The notes under the pieces are model-generated. The model was not told the origin of the DNA, ran no database searches, and was given only the letters and a program-made list of their open reading frames with translations. DNA of 64,000 nt. It comes from Begonia masoniana (taxonomy: Eukaryota > Streptophyta > Magnoliopsida > Cucurbitales > Begoniaceae). Positions 10,539 through 22,441 of the stretch are shown piece after piece. The stretch lies in NCBI GenBank assembly GCA_022432975.1, contig CM039506.1, positions 11,412,831 to 11,476,830 of the forward strand, in the 5' to 3' direction. The position numbers and the translations under genes are program-made. Within the stretch, counting starts at the first letter, position 1. Every line of letters begins with the position of its first letter.

Positions 10539-10795
10539 AGGTACACATCACAAAATGCCTCATCCTCAAACTTGCCAATGGCAAGTAAATCTTCACTTGC
10601 TTGTTTACTTTAACCTTCACTTGCTTGTTTACTTTAACCTTCACTTTGTTGTCTATTTCAATTGCTAAGGATGTGATGCTTTGTAGTCTCTCACCATCTT
10701 TGTCGAAACTACATTTGCACAAACACATCAACCGATAATAAGTGAGTATACTTTCTCTCCAACAAAACACCTATGAAAGATGTTCTTTCTTTGGT
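10539..10795 (-). pseudogene. gypsy protease relic, upstream half
   Basis: Minus-strand frames recover pieces of a plant gypsy protease: RC-V-KVYSLII followed by a decayed active-site region (the DSGSC position reads G-stop-C), NVVSTKMV, then KVKVNKQVKV and GKFEDE-FCDV. The corresponding motifs in gypsy A of this window (its protease, near 20700-20950) align well. A 24-bp segment encoding KVKVNKQV is tandemly duplicated at about 10588-10637. Several frame changes make it non-functional. Confidence 0.6.
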
Positions 10796-11310
10796 GTTCT
10801 TCAGTCATGGATCTCCAAATCACCACAAGGAAAGATCGTCATGTGAATGATTAATCTCCTTAGAATACTCGTCCTCAACAATAGGTGTTTGACTTACTCC
10901 TCACTTTCCAATTAGCTCGTCGCGTCCCTAGTATTTACCACTCTTTGATGAGGGGATTGAGACGTAATGTGCCCCAATCCAAGATACTTGAAGCGTTTTT
11001 GTAACGAATTAGGAAATTTTTTTATCAGAAAAATTTTCTTCAAATTAAAAAACTAACTACAACAAATTAACCAATTTCCAAACCCAAATTTGAGATTGTA
11101 TTCCTAAAATTTCTCAGAGTCAAAGTAAATCTGATACTAACATAATCGTGTTATCCTTCAAACAACAGTTAAGAAATTTGAAGCAGACTAAAATTTTGGG
11201 GAGATTTCAATTGAACATCTACTCCTATAAATTGATGCTCACCGATTGGAGGAGCACTCACCTCTAGAAATTCAAAAGTCTCACTACTCTCAATCTCCGA
11301 CAAACGCACG
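10796..11310. other. degraded repeat-like DNA
   Basis: Probably the decayed continuation of the minus-strand gypsy relic (upstream gag-protease junction), then AT-rich DNA. No intact frame, LTR end or RNA gene is visible. Confidence 0.35.
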
Positions 11311-11844
11311 TGTCATGGGTTGGGTCATGGGCTACTGTAAAAATCAATACTTTTATAATATTTAAATTTTCACGTGTCAATTTTTCATTTTTGACTAACG
11401 ACGTGTTAAAAGTTAACTCGTTTGTCTTTTCATTTGCCACGTCGACTTGTTTGAGAAATGTAAAGTAAAGTCGGCAATTTAAGAAGTTGCTGTGAAATTG
11501 AAATTAAAGAGTATAATTAAATGGGACAAACTGTAATTAAATGAAATGTTGGGGCAAAAGTGTGATTAAATTAAAGTTGATAAAAAGGGTTGAGAAGCCC
11601 TATTGAGTTTCTCACTTGGCCGCCGCACAAGGAGAGTGGAGGAGAAAGAGAGAGAGAGAGCGTGTGTGTGTGTGATTCGTCAATTTTTGAGGATGAGATC
11701 GTGTTCTCAGAGCTTGGAGTATCAACTTTCGTGAAGGAACATCGAGGGTAAGTCGATTTCTCCTATCTATTTTTACATTCAAAGTTTAGGGCTTTGTGAG
11801 AAATCAGATTGGAGGTCAGAAACTCGAATCCGAGAGTTATGTTT
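11311..11844 (+). repeat. LTR-like segment 'alpha', part 1
   Basis: Sequence with the character of a gypsy LTR leader: CACGTGTCA motifs, a promoter-like AT segment, then CCGCCGCACAAGGAGAGTGG and AG- and GT-dinucleotide runs at about 11648-11674. A donor-like GAGG|GTAAGT follows near 11750. The 5' boundary is uncertain. It continues at 14428 beyond an inserted solo LTR (perfect target duplication) and probably at 47826-48613. Confidence 0.4.
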
Positions 11845-14427
11845 TGTCGCGTCCCTTACACTATTTTTAATTTTACCGTATAAATTTTCTTTTTCTTTTA
11901 TGCCTAATAGACTTTTAAACCTAGTGTTTAAGCGGAAAACCATTTGAAAACCTTTTAGGAAAACATATTTAAAGTAAAGGAAACTAAAGAAAAAATTTAA
12001 ATTAAAACTATAAAACAATTTACAAAACAATTAAATAAAACTTAAAGTAACAGACAAACAGTGGAGGGCACAAGGGACAATTGTCCAACAAAATGCAGGG
12101 GCGATCGATAGCCCCAATGCCAGGCGATCGATCGCCAGAATAAAAAATGAAGGGGCGATGGATCGCCCCTCACACTGGCGATCGTTCCCCCCAGTCGATC
12201 GATCGACCCCCTTTTTTGGGCGATCGATCGGCACACTCTCTGGAATTTCCAGAGAGTGGCGATCACGATTGCCGATCGATCACCACCTTAGGTGATCGAT
12301 CAGCAATCCCCCTGGAAATCCAAATTTTCAGGGAGTTCGCCTCCCTCTTCTTCTTTCTTTCCTCCTTCTTCCCTGCATAATTTCCTTACTACACATACAC
12401 CTTAAAACTTTTCAACATAAATCATTCATAACTTCACTCATTCCTCCATTTCGTAAATCACCAAACAAACAACCCGAAACATATCCTAGAACGTGTTTAA
12501 AAATATAGTAAACTTTGGTAAAAACGAACTGCGTGGATCCATTTAAAACCTAAACAATTCTTCCTGTTTAAAAGAAAATTCCAAGCAGTTCCATATCATT
12601 TAAATAACTGGTTTAACAAAACGTTTCCTAACACAATTTATCAAAACATTGTTTTTTTCTTGAATAGCTAGATCTCAAGCATCCTAATATGTTCAACTAT
12701 ATAATCTCATCTACCATCACGTTCCCAAAATACTTACAAACATCCCCACGGGTCAAAAGCGCACCGACTGCACCAGCACACTCCCACGGGCCATCTTTCT
12801 TCAACTAATCATTCCTCGGGTGGAGGGATCTCGTCCTCACCTGTATCAAGATCACCTACACCATACAGACAACTATGAGCTAAAGGCTCAGCAAATTTCG
12901 TAAATGCAGATGCATGCAGTGCATATGAAGTTCTGAAATCATGCAGAATACATAACATAACAGATCGTGGCAGACAGATTGTCACCGAGATCTCAGCCTG
13001 CTAGATGGAGAGGTCACGTTCGGCGGTTGGACAACCCTTTCCACATAGCTTGAGGGGGGGGGAGACATGCTTACATCCGTAACAGCCACGCCTGAACCCC
13101 ACCTCGCATGACCAGATAACAGATTACGTATATTAGTTTCATTAGATGTGGTATCGTGACAAGCTCCTTTCAGCCTTCACGATAGATCAATAGCCCCCTT
13201 TCGGGCCACATCACTTTTCCTAAAAACGTAGTGCGGAAATTCATTTTCTATGCTCGTTCGAAAATTGTGATGCATGAACAATTCAATATATAAAGTAAAC
13301 AACCAACATGTGTACCATCAAGACAATAAAAAACATAACCTCTAAAGGCAACCAATCATAACTACTCAACCAAAGCATTTAAACAAACAAATCACCAATG
13401 TTCCTCGACAACACTTCGACGTACGGTGTAGGCCAATCAGCCATAGTAAGTCACGAGAACTTACTTCGCGTCTGTTGAAACTCAAGCTCCGTCCACGAGC
13501 GTTGTTCACCTAAGACAAATTTACAACAATCGTCGTTAAACGTGTTTAAACCATTAAACATCCAAACTAACAAAACCCTTAACTAAAGAAATCTCATAAA
13601 ACTCTAATTTAGCTCATTGAGGCATTTTGTCGAGCAATTCGTGCTCATAAACTCCTAACCTCCATTAATGGAGTTTCCAAGTTTTCCAACAACCCAAAAC
13701 TCACATTAATGGCTATTAATTCGCCCAACTACCTCCAATGCCCATTAATGTGTTCACTAGGGTCATAAACAGGGCAACCCTAGCCATTTCTAGCATAACC
13801 CGACTATTTCTCGAAAACCCTAAACGAAATCCTAATCGTTTAACTTCGTAGAAACCGAACATAAACATTTCAAAACTATAGGGGGATTTGAGGAGAAAAC
13901 GTGAAGAGTCGGAGTCGACCAGAAGACGAATCGTCGTCGGAAAGGGGAAAGAGCCGTGGGAGAGGAAATGTCGCCGAGAGGAGAAGAGAGAAAATGCAGA
14001 AATTTCGTGAAGTTTTCCTGGAGAAGAGAGGTTTGTGATTTTTAATAAAAATCAACTTGTCAAATGACCATTTTGCCCTTTCTTTGATTTTCTATTTATT
14101 TCGTTAACTAACTAACGATTCAGTTTCTCCAAATTTATTTATTTCACCAATAACTCCAACTTATTATCAGGGCTTTATTAAAACTGTCCGTTCGTAAATC
14201 GGACCCCGTTTACTATTTTTATTAAAACGTCCATTATATTACGAGGAACGTAATTATCGTAATTTAGCGTTACAACTCCTAAAATTCTCGAAATTTTCTT
14301 AAAATCTATATTAATTATTAGGATCGTAATAACGCTTTCCGTTCGCAGAACGGACATAATTTAACATATTTGCAAGAATGCCCACATATATTAAAATAAT
14401 AAATCCCGTAAAGAACCGGGTGTTACA
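11845..14427 (-). mobile_element. solo LTR of a gypsy-type element (2583 bp)
   Basis: Begins TGTCGCGTCCC and ends GGGTGTTACA on the plus strand, flanked by a perfect 5-bp duplication TGTTT (11840-11844 and 14428-14432). Orientation is taken from the splice-donor-like GTAAGT and nearby hairpin, which read on the minus strand, where the LTR would start TGTAACACCCGG. No gag or pol is present, so this is the product of LTR-LTR recombination. LTRs longer than 2 kb fit Tekay/Del-type chromoviruses, which is inference. It carries the GATCGATC motif array. Confidence 0.85.
12090..12312. repeat. array of GCGATCGATCGCC-like palindromic motifs
   Basis: About ten copies or near-copies of a 10-13 bp core built on GATCGATC, with variable 10-20 bp spacers. 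At 12234-12258 a perfect inverted repeat (CACTCTCTGGAA and its complement) sits inside the array. It lies at the end of the host LTR that is 3' in the LTR's own orientation. Confidence 0.85.
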
Positions 14428-14432
14428 TGTTT

Positions 14433-15441
14433 GGTTTATATGAATAGGTTTAAGGTTTATTTATGTTATTGACTTGATTAAAGGGGAGAGTCGGCAAGGG
14501 AAGACGATTTTCGAACAAGTCGACACTTCAAGCCCTGGACTGGGAAATCACCTAAGTGTCGACTGCTGTGGATGTCAGTCAACACTTCAAGCCCTGGACT
14601 GGGAATAGAGAGCTGTAAAGGTCGACACTTCAGAAGGAAATGTTGATCGCTAGTGTAATTAGAAATTTGACTCGAGAGCTCAAAGGTGTCAAAACTTTGA
14701 AGGAAGTGTCGACTGCTAGGCAATTTTATAGTTTAACTCAAGAGCTCGAAAGTGTCGATCGGTGGGATGAAGTGTCGACCACTAGTGCATTTTGGCTGAG
14801 AACCCGAGAGCTAGGAAGTGTCGACAGTTGGGCCATTTGATTGTTTAACCCGAGAAGTATGAAATGTCGACATATCGGTTAAAGTGTCGATCGTACGAGA
14901 TTCAATTTAAGGAATTTTGTCGCTGAGGCGTTGTTTGCGGCTATTTATAGAATTTCTAGATTGTGTTTCTAGCCCCGCTATATGACTTGTCCTTGTGTCT
15001 CTCTTATTGGTTGATAGAGATTTCTTGAATTTGATTTTATTTTAGGCTCAAGACTAGTTTGTGAACTTCCAGCCAGTTGCTAAGGTAGTCACTCTAGTGT
15101 GCAAGAAGAGCAATAATTGTCGACGTAGGGGTTTTATATTATTTGCATTGCATTGCGTCATTGTTTTCCAAAAATCATATTTTGGTGAGTTGTCACCATA
15201 TAAAAGTATGACAAGGCATGATTGCTAGCATATCCATTTTTACATGTATGTATGTATAATTTACATGTTTACTATTGATGCACAGTTGTATACTTTGATA
15301 TATACACACGTTTTGGAGGAGGAATCCTTGTGATACTTTGAACGATTTTGATGTCAAAGTATCAAGAGGATATCCCAGTACACCTTCTGCTGCGTGAAGG
15401 TTGTCTTGTTAACACGTTTAGGAAAATGGGTAATAGGACAG
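14433..15441 (+). repeat. LTR-like segment 'alpha', part 2, with GTCGAC array
   Basis: Continues part 1 across the TGTTT target site. From 14515 to 14895 it holds about ten copies of a (A)GTGTCGAC-type core; GACACTTCAAGCCCTGGACTGG occurs twice in variant context, and the phrase CGAGAGCT recurs. At 15324-15371 an imperfect hairpin has 18-nt arms (16 of 18 paired) around ATACTTTGA. No coding frame is recognised. Confidence 0.5.
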
Positions 15442-15839
15442 CGATGAAAACCATGGGTATATGAAACCTGAGACCCTTCAACAATGCGGAATAGAAACTC
15501 AAGAATGCATTTGAAATCAAGTATAAAAAACTTGACCTCAATCGAACCTTGCCGACGGAACCAAAATTATCAAACAAGAAGCTTGACCCATAACTGAACT
15601 TGTGGTTAGAACCAAAGCTATCAAGTTGACATTTCAAGTTTTGACTTGAAGAAGATCTAATTCTTCAGAAAGAACTAAAGTGAAAATTCTCACAAAGAGT
15701 AACTCAAAATTATGTATATTGCTTCTTTAATGTTGCAAGGTTTATGTCTTTAAATAGACTATAAAATATCCTAATTTAATAAGAAAGTAACTAGGAAACA
15801 TCTAAAGATTAGGAAATATCTAAAGATTAGGAAACTTAA
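15442..15839 (-). mobile_element. solo LTR of the gypsy A family, part 1
   Basis: About 85-90% similar by eye to the start of the two gypsy A LTRs (16856 and 30603). It is broken at 15839 by an insertion with the CTTAA target duplication and resumes at 47371. Flanks GACAG (15437-15441) and GACGG (47826-47830) match at 4 of 5 bases, the expected decayed target duplication. Confidence 0.8.
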
Positions 15840-16855
15840 TGTAACACCCGGCATTTTTGCCTATGTAATTTCTCCCCGAATCATTATGTGGGATTAATTT
15901 GGTATTAATACAATGAACGTTTTGTTGAAAACCAAATCGATGGAAATTATATATAAATACATATAAATATGTATGTTTGGATAATGAGATAAAAACCAAA
16001 CTAATGTATGAGTAAACAAAACCATTAGTTAGAAATGCATGGAGGGGTAAACTGGGAAGGAATTAAGGTTGGTGAGAGGGAGCCAATGAATGGTTGCCAA
16101 ATGTCCATAACTTGCTGAGAAACCTACCTATTCTCCTCTCTTCTACGTGAACCTTCTCACTCATCCATTCCTCTCTGTTTCCTCTCTTCCAGACGAAAAT
16201 CATCTATCAAAGCTCCTTCGATTTTCCTTGATTTTTCTTCTGTTTCTGCCTAAGGTAAGCATCTGCTTATGCTAACGTGCCTGGACAAGTTAAAATGACA
16301 GTTTTGTTGAAGTTTAGGGTTTGTGATATTTTGGAGAAAACTCGCTGTTATTGCATGAAAACATGTTGGTTTGTTTTCTAAAAACCTGAATGGAGTTAGA
16401 AGCATATCCTATAAGTTATTTGTTAGCATTTGCACTTGTTTATTTTCCTTCCGTGCATGTACAGGTCCGTGCATAACCGAGACGACCAAGAACATCAACT
16501 CTACAGCAAACAGGTAAGTTCATACCCGTAGGTTGGCCCTTAAGGCCCTACATTACAGAGACTCTAGGATTTTACTTCTGTCGGGAGGTTTCGGGTAGAT
16601 AAGTTGAAGATATATTCCGAGTTGTCTGTTTTTCCTTTAGGTTCTGTTGTGTTATTTCTGCTGTCTGTTGTTTTAATTGTAAGCACTGTGAATGTCCATG
16701 CATACATGATTTTCCCGAAAGTTCATGCAAAACTGTTTTCTGTACACGGTTTGAAGCTAAGCAAGATAAAAATCTGACTGAAATGTATTGGTCAAGTGCG
16801 GGATGGGGACTGGCCTACTGTTCTGTTTCTGTATATCTGTTTGTACCTGTCCTGC
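15840..16855 (+). mobile_element. solo LTR 'c', part 1
   Basis: Starts TGTAACACCCGG. The full LTR c is about 2.5 kb in three parts (15840-16855, 31396-32356, 46005-46543) and ends GGGCTGTCACA. Perfect CTTAA duplications flank it (15835-15839 and 46544-46548). It contains a donor-like CAG|GTAAGT at 16513 and a downstream hairpin GGCCCTTAAGGCCC (16535-16548). No internal domain of its own remains. Plus orientation is inferred from the donor and LTR start. Confidence 0.8.
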
Positions 16856-17643
16856 TGATGAGAACCACGGGTATATGAAACCCGAGACCCTTCAACAACG
16901 CGGAATTAGAAACTCAGGAACGCCTGTGAAATCAAGTATAAGGAACTTGACCCCAATCGAACCTTGCCGACGGAACCAAAGTTATCAAACAAGGAGCTTG
17001 ACCCGTAACTGAACTTGTGGTTAGAACCAAAGCTATCAAGTTGATCTTTCAAGTTTTGACTTGAAGAAGATCTAGTTCTTCACAAAGAACAAAAGAGAAA
17101 ATTCTCACAAAGAGTAACTTAAAATCATGTATATTGCTTCATAATGTTGAAGCGCCTATGCCTTTAAATAGGCTACAAAATATCCTAAAAGTAATTAGGA
17201 AATATTATTAAAATGATAATTAGGAAACTTTCTAAAACAATACTTAGGAAAACTTTCTAAATCTATGATTAGGAAAGATTTCTAAAACTATAATTAAGAA
17301 ACTTTCTAAAACTATAATTAAGAAACTTTCTAAAACTATAATTAGGAAATAATTGCTTGCCAAATTTGTTTTGTTGTTGTGCTTCCATCTCTCTTGCCAC
17401 TAATCTTTGGGTAGTTTTCAAGTATCTTCGGCCTTCTTTTCTTCCCAAGCATCCTCTTCAATACTTAACAAATTTATTAATTTCAGCTCTTTTTGGAAAG
17501 AATCTTTCTCTTGGATTTCTATAATAAATCCATTTAAGGCTTCTTGCATTTTCTTGATTCTTGATCTTGTCATTGGACCTCCAATACCTTGACATGGATC
17601 TTTAACTTTGGGCTTGAAGTTGGTTGCACTCTGATTCACATCA
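16856..17643 (-). repeat. 3' LTR of gypsy A
   Basis: 788 bp, the same length as its partner. Contains a run of AAACTTTCTAAAACTATAAT-type tandem units (about 17215-17350). Confidence 0.9.
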
Positions 17644-17897
17644 TTCCCTCTCTCCTCGAAAAGATTCGTCCTCGAATCCCCTGCATCATATAAAGATAAG
17701 TCAGAAACATTAAACGTAGCACTTACATTACCATATTCACTAGGTAAATCAATCTTGTAAGCATTGTCATTGATGCGTTCCAACACTTGGAAGGGTCCAT
17801 CTCCTCGAGGTTGCAATTTGTTCTTTCTTTTGTTGGCAAATCTTTCTTTCCTTAAGTGAATCCAAACCCAATCTCCAGGTTCGAAAATAACTTTCAC
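17418..17897 (-). pseudogene. gypsy A integrase C-terminus, running through the polypurine tract into the LTR
   Basis: Open frame of 159 codons. It begins with the GDWVWIHLRKERF integrase C-terminal motif, then a GPFQVLERINDNAYKIDLP segment. It then crosses the polypurine tract at 17644-17657 and continues 226 bp into the 3' LTR with PMTRSRIKKMQEALNG. It is separated from the upstream integrase by an in-frame TAA at about 17926-17928 and by a frameshift near 18105. The LTR-encoded tail also exists, without context, in the 5' LTR (31240-31390). Confidence 0.8.
17644..17657 (-). other. polypurine tract of gypsy A, inside the coding frame
   Basis: On the minus strand GAGGAGAGAGGGAA directly precedes the LTR and encodes EERGN within the open frame. 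Confidence 0.75.
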
Positions 17898-18049
17898 TCG
17901 ATGCTTGTTTGCTTGTCTTGCATAATGTTAATTCTTTTTCTCAATGTTTTCCCTTACCCTTGCATGTAGTTCCCTAACAAATTCGGCTCTTTTCTTTCCA
18001 TCAAAATTAACAAACTCGTTAGTTGGCAAAGGTAACATATCCATTGGAG

Positions 18050-18793
18050 TTATAGGATTAAAACCATAAACAATTTCAAATGGTGAATAAGATGTAGTAG
18101 AATGAACAACCTATTATATGCAAACTCAACATGTGATAAACATTTTTCCCATTGTTTTAAGTTCTTAGAAATAATGGCTCTCAACAAAGTAGAAAGTGTT
18201 CTATTTACTACCTCGGTTTGTCCATCCGTTTGAGAGTGTGCTACGATTGAGAATAAAAGTTTAGTGCCTAACTTATTCCACAGAGTTCTCCAAAAGTGAC
18301 TCAAAAACTTAACATCTCGATCACTGACAATAGTTTTAGGTAAGCCATGTAACTGCACAATCTCTTTAAAGAATAAATCCGCAATATGTGTAGCATCATT
18401 AGTTTTTGAACATGCAATAAAATGTGCCATCTTACTAAACCTATCAACAACAACAAAAATACTATCCTTTCCACTTTGAGTTCTCGGCAAACCTATAACA
18501 AAATCCATAGAAATATCAATCCAAGGTTGAGTAGGTATTGGGAGAGGAGTATACATTCCATGTGGTTTGATTTTTGATTTAGCTTTTCTACACTCAATAC
18601 ATTTATCACAAATTAATTGCACATCATGTCTCATCTTAGGCCAATAAAAATGCTCACATAAAACATCCAAGGTTTTGCTTACTCCAAAATGTCTCATCAA
18701 TCCACCTCCATGAGTTTCTCTAACAAATAATTCTCTCAAAGAACACTTAGGAATACAAAGCTTATCTTTCTTAAATAGATAACCATCATGCAT
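18050..18793 (-). pseudogene. gypsy A integrase core
   Basis: 247 codons. They include the H-H-C-C zinc-binding region ([14 protein letters not shown]…[12 protein letters not shown]), catalytic Asp in MDFVIGLPR, Asp in VSDRDVKF, and Glu in [16 protein letters not shown] near 18830 separates it from RNase H. A 1-nt deletion near 18105 ends the true frame, so the last 20 residues are out of frame. Confidence 0.85.
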
Positions 18794-18829
18794 ATAATAA
18801 TCACCATATGCAACTTTTTCACATAATTT

Positions 18830-19492
18830 TCAAATTTCACTAAAATCTGAATCTACTACATATAATTCTTTAATAAGTTCAAATCCAAGCAATTTAGATT
18901 GTAAGGAGGTTACGAGTACATACCTTCTAGACAATGCATCGGCCACTACATTTTCCTTACCTTTTTTATATTTGATCACATATGGAAATGTTTCAATGAA
19001 TTCCATCCATTTTGCGTGCCTTTTGTGTAGTTTTCCTTGCGACTTCAAGTGCTTCAAACTCTCATGATCGGAATGAATAATAAATTCTTTTGGCCACAAA
19101 TAATGTTGCCATGTTTGAAGTGCGCGAACTAAGGCATACAATTCCTTGTCATATGTGGGGTAGTTTAAAGCTGCTCCATTAAGCTTCTCGCTAAAGTAAG
19201 CAATAGGCTTGGAATCCTGCATTAAAACACCACCAATACCTTTTCCCGACGCATCATATTCAATCTCAAAAGCTTTATCAAAATTAGGTAAAACAAGTAA
19301 TGGTGCATTAGTAAGTTTACCTTTTAGGAGATTAAAAGCTTGTTCATGTATTTCAGTCCACTTAAATTCAACATTTTTCTTTACAAGATCATTTAAGGGA
19401 GCCGCAATGGTGCTAAAATCTTTAACAAACCTCCTGTAAAAGCTTGCTAATCCATGAAAACTTCTTACCTCGTTGGCATTCTTTGGTCTTGG
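18830..19492 (-). pseudogene. gypsy A end of RT and RNase H
   Basis: Same frame as the RT upstream, cut off from it by a TGG-to-TGA stop at 19493-19495. Contains [16 protein letters not shown] (RNase H Asp), [31 protein letters not shown] and VADALSRR, all usual gypsy RNase H landmarks. Ends at a TGA at 18830-18832. Confidence 0.85.
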
Positions 19493-21019
19493 TCATTCCT
19501 TAATTGCCTTAACTTTTTCTTCATCCACCGATACTCTACTTGAACTAACTACAAAACCAAGAAACACTACCGAATCCATGCAAAATGTGCACTTCTTTAA
19601 GTTAGCGTATAGTTGATTTTCTCGTAAAGCATTAAAAACTAAATTCAAGTGTTTAACATGTGCATCTTGAGTTTTACTATAAACCAAGATATCATCAAAG
19701 TACACAACAACAAACTTTCCAATAAAAGATCTCAACACATGATTCATCAATCTCATAAAAGTACTTGGTACATTAGACAAACCAAATGGCATTACCAACC
19801 ACTCATAAAGACCATATTTAGTTTTAAAGGCAGTTTTCCATTCATCTCCCTCTTTCATGCGAATTTGATAATATCCATTCTTTAGATCAATTTTTGAAAA
19901 TAAGCATGCACCATGTAACTCATCAAGCATATCATCCAATCTAGGAATAGGGTGTCGATACTTTACCGTGATCTTGTTGATAGCTTGACAATCAACACAT
20001 ATTCGCCAAGTTCCATCTTTCTTTGGAACTAAGATGACGGGAACTGAGCATGGACTAAGGCTTTCCTTTACAAATCCTTTTTCAACTAGTTCATCCACTT
20101 GCTTTTGAATTTCCTTAGTTTCTTCGGGATTAGCTTGATATGCCGGTCGATTAGGAATCGATGCTCCCGGCATGAAATCTATTTGATGTTCAATCCCTCT
20201 CAATGGAGGTAACCCTTTCGGTAATTCTTCAGGAAACACATCCTCAAATTCCTGCAAAAGAGAAGAAACAACACTCGGAATAGATTGAGTTAGCTCATTA
20301 GTCGCAAGATAAACATCTTTGTACAACAATACAAGTACTTCTTGCCTCGCTATCATCACACTTTTAACCTCACTTTTTCTTGCCATTCCACTTATTCTCC
20401 CACTCTCCTCTTGTTTTCTCTCACTCTCATTTTTTCTCTCTTTGCACTCTTTTTTCTCTCTTTCACTCTTCTTTTCACTCACTCTATTCTCTTCTTTTTC
20501 ATGTTTTTGCTCACTCAATGACTTTTCTCTCCTTTTGAATTCTTTTGCAATCCTATCTTGATCCTCACTAGCCTCCCATGGTTTTAGTGGTTTGAGAATT
20601 ATCTTCCGACCATTTTGATCAAAGGAGTACTCATTCTTGAAACCATTGTGCTTGACGTTTCTATCAAATTGCCATGGTCTCCCCAAAAGGATATGTGTAG
20701 CTTGCATGGGTACTACATCGCAAAGAACCTCATCTTTGTACTTACCAATTGCGATTCCAACCTTCACTTGCTTAGTTACTTTCACTTCTCCACAATCACT
20801 CAACCATTGTAGCTTGTATGGCTTAGGATGCTTAACGGTTTCCAAGCTCAATTTTTCTACTAATAAAGTGCTAGCAACGTTAGTACAACTCCCACTATCA
20901 ATTATCAAACTACATACCTTGTTATTCACGTGACATCTAGTGTGAAATATATTTTCCCTTTGCACTTTATCTCCATCTTCATTGGCTTGAACGTTGAGTA
21001 TACGTCTCGTGATCAACAA
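19493..21019 (-). pseudogene. gypsy A protease and reverse transcriptase
   Basis: 508 codons. Aspartic protease with DSGSC and LLGRPWQFD, a charged Lys/Glu/Ser/Arg-rich insert (about residues 170-220), then RT: LVPKKDGTWRICVDC, FSKIDLKNGYYQIR, MPFGLSNVPSTFM, and YFDD at the catalytic site. In the RT core, VDCQAINK replaces the usual VDxRAINK. The upstream end is the copia B insertion point: the frame resumes at 28594 on the other side. Confidence 0.9.
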
Positions 21020-21029
21020 TTCTCCTCTC

Positions 21030-21037
21030 TGTTGGTA

Positions 21038-21068
<31 letters not shown>

Positions 21069-21640
21069 CGTTTAGGTCGCGCAGCGGAAAACGATTAATT
21101 CAAAAAAAAAAAATCGCAGACCCTAACGAACCGTACGATCGTGCATTTTGATTAAACCACAACGATTATGCTAACCTGGTTTGATTTCGAATTTCTCTTG
21201 AAGATGCCGATTCGATCACGGAGATGCTGAAATAATCGAACGCTCTCTATTCGTATCCACACGTGAGCGGGAATCCAACGCCTTGGATTCTTGTCTGCTA
21301 GGACCCGCAAATTCTAGAGAATAATCTAGAATTTGCCTCTATCAACCGACGATCAAAATCTTGTGTAGAATGATGATCGTCTCTTATTTTAGGGTTGCGA
21401 AATTAAAACCCTTTTAATTCCCTTCATATGGGCTTCATAAGCCCATAACGATTTTAACACAAAACCCGCTCAGTTGTGCGACCCAATAGGCTCATTTAAT
21501 ATGACAGTGGGCCTAAAACACTTTTAGGGTCCACAAGTTATAATTGGTCTCTAGCAAGACATTATAACTACCCATATTAAAATAAGATGTGATCTACAAA
21601 ATATCATCCATATGATTATCCTAAAGCACTAGCATCAACA
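21030..21640 (-). repeat. 3' LTR of copia B
   Basis: 611 bp with a long T run near the low-coordinate end. Near-identical to the partner LTR. The adjacent polypurine tract lies at about 21641-21655 (minus-strand AAGTGGGAGAT). Confidence 0.95.
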
Positions 21641-22441
21641 ATCTCCCACTTGCTTTATGCATAATCAATCAAGTATCTAATACCCATGCCTATTCATAAT
21701 TATTGTTAAAATCCCTTTGTCAGACGATATCTGTGATTGAACATAAGGCATGGATAAAGCCACCTTATCAGATTCAATCATTTTTCTCGTTCAATAAATA
21801 AACTGACGTAATAAATGACATTAATACACTTATTAATTCATTTATAGCACGGCCATGTATTTCTCAGTCATATTTACACGAGGGGCCCAGAGATATCTCT
21901 CTTATAATAAGAGGGACAAATTCCATCTTAGTTATTCATAATCCACCACATAATTCAAAACATGTCCGAGCATAACCTTTATAATCATCCGGTTAAAGAT
22001 GACGTTTGATTATGTCAAAACAAATTAATCCATATGCAGGATTCTATGATAACCTCAGGTCTAAGGATTGCAACAATCAATCATTTTGAAATTACTTATG
22101 ACTCATATCCATGTAGTAATTTCTCGTGGATCAGTCCAGTCTCTTATACTCTTATAATAACTTATAATTATGATTTATGTCTCCACATAAATAATCATCT
22201 CATGATTATCAATCATAATTTATACTAGTCTTAATTTATTATTGTTCCCACAATAATAATTGACTAGGGACCTTTTAGAATATATCAAATATATATTCTT
22301 GGATCTTATTAAACAATAAACATGCAATTGAATAATAATAATGAAATGTTTTCATTAAACAATGAAAAAACAAATAACATATAATATCATCCACTATGAT
22401 TATTCTAAAATACTAGCACCAATAATAATCTCCCACTAGCT
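21641..22441 (-). other. copia B 3' untranslated region with a second LTR-end/polypurine copy
   Basis: About 0.8 kb without a coding frame between the pol stop and the 3' LTR. At 22374-22470 there is a diverged copy of the junction found at 21597-21690: the LTR end, the CTCCCACT polypurine tract and the following TTTATGCATAATC segment all reappear. It looks like an old duplication or the scar of an earlier LTR end. Confidence 0.7.

Noticed and set aside
12090..12312. CRISPR-like array
   Set aside because: Repeats are short, degenerate and palindromic with irregular spacers, in plant nuclear DNA with no cas genes.
12031..12380. Arg/Asp/Ser-rich open frames over the GATCGATC array
   Set aside because: Produced on both strands by the repeated palindrome itself; no start context or homologous domain.
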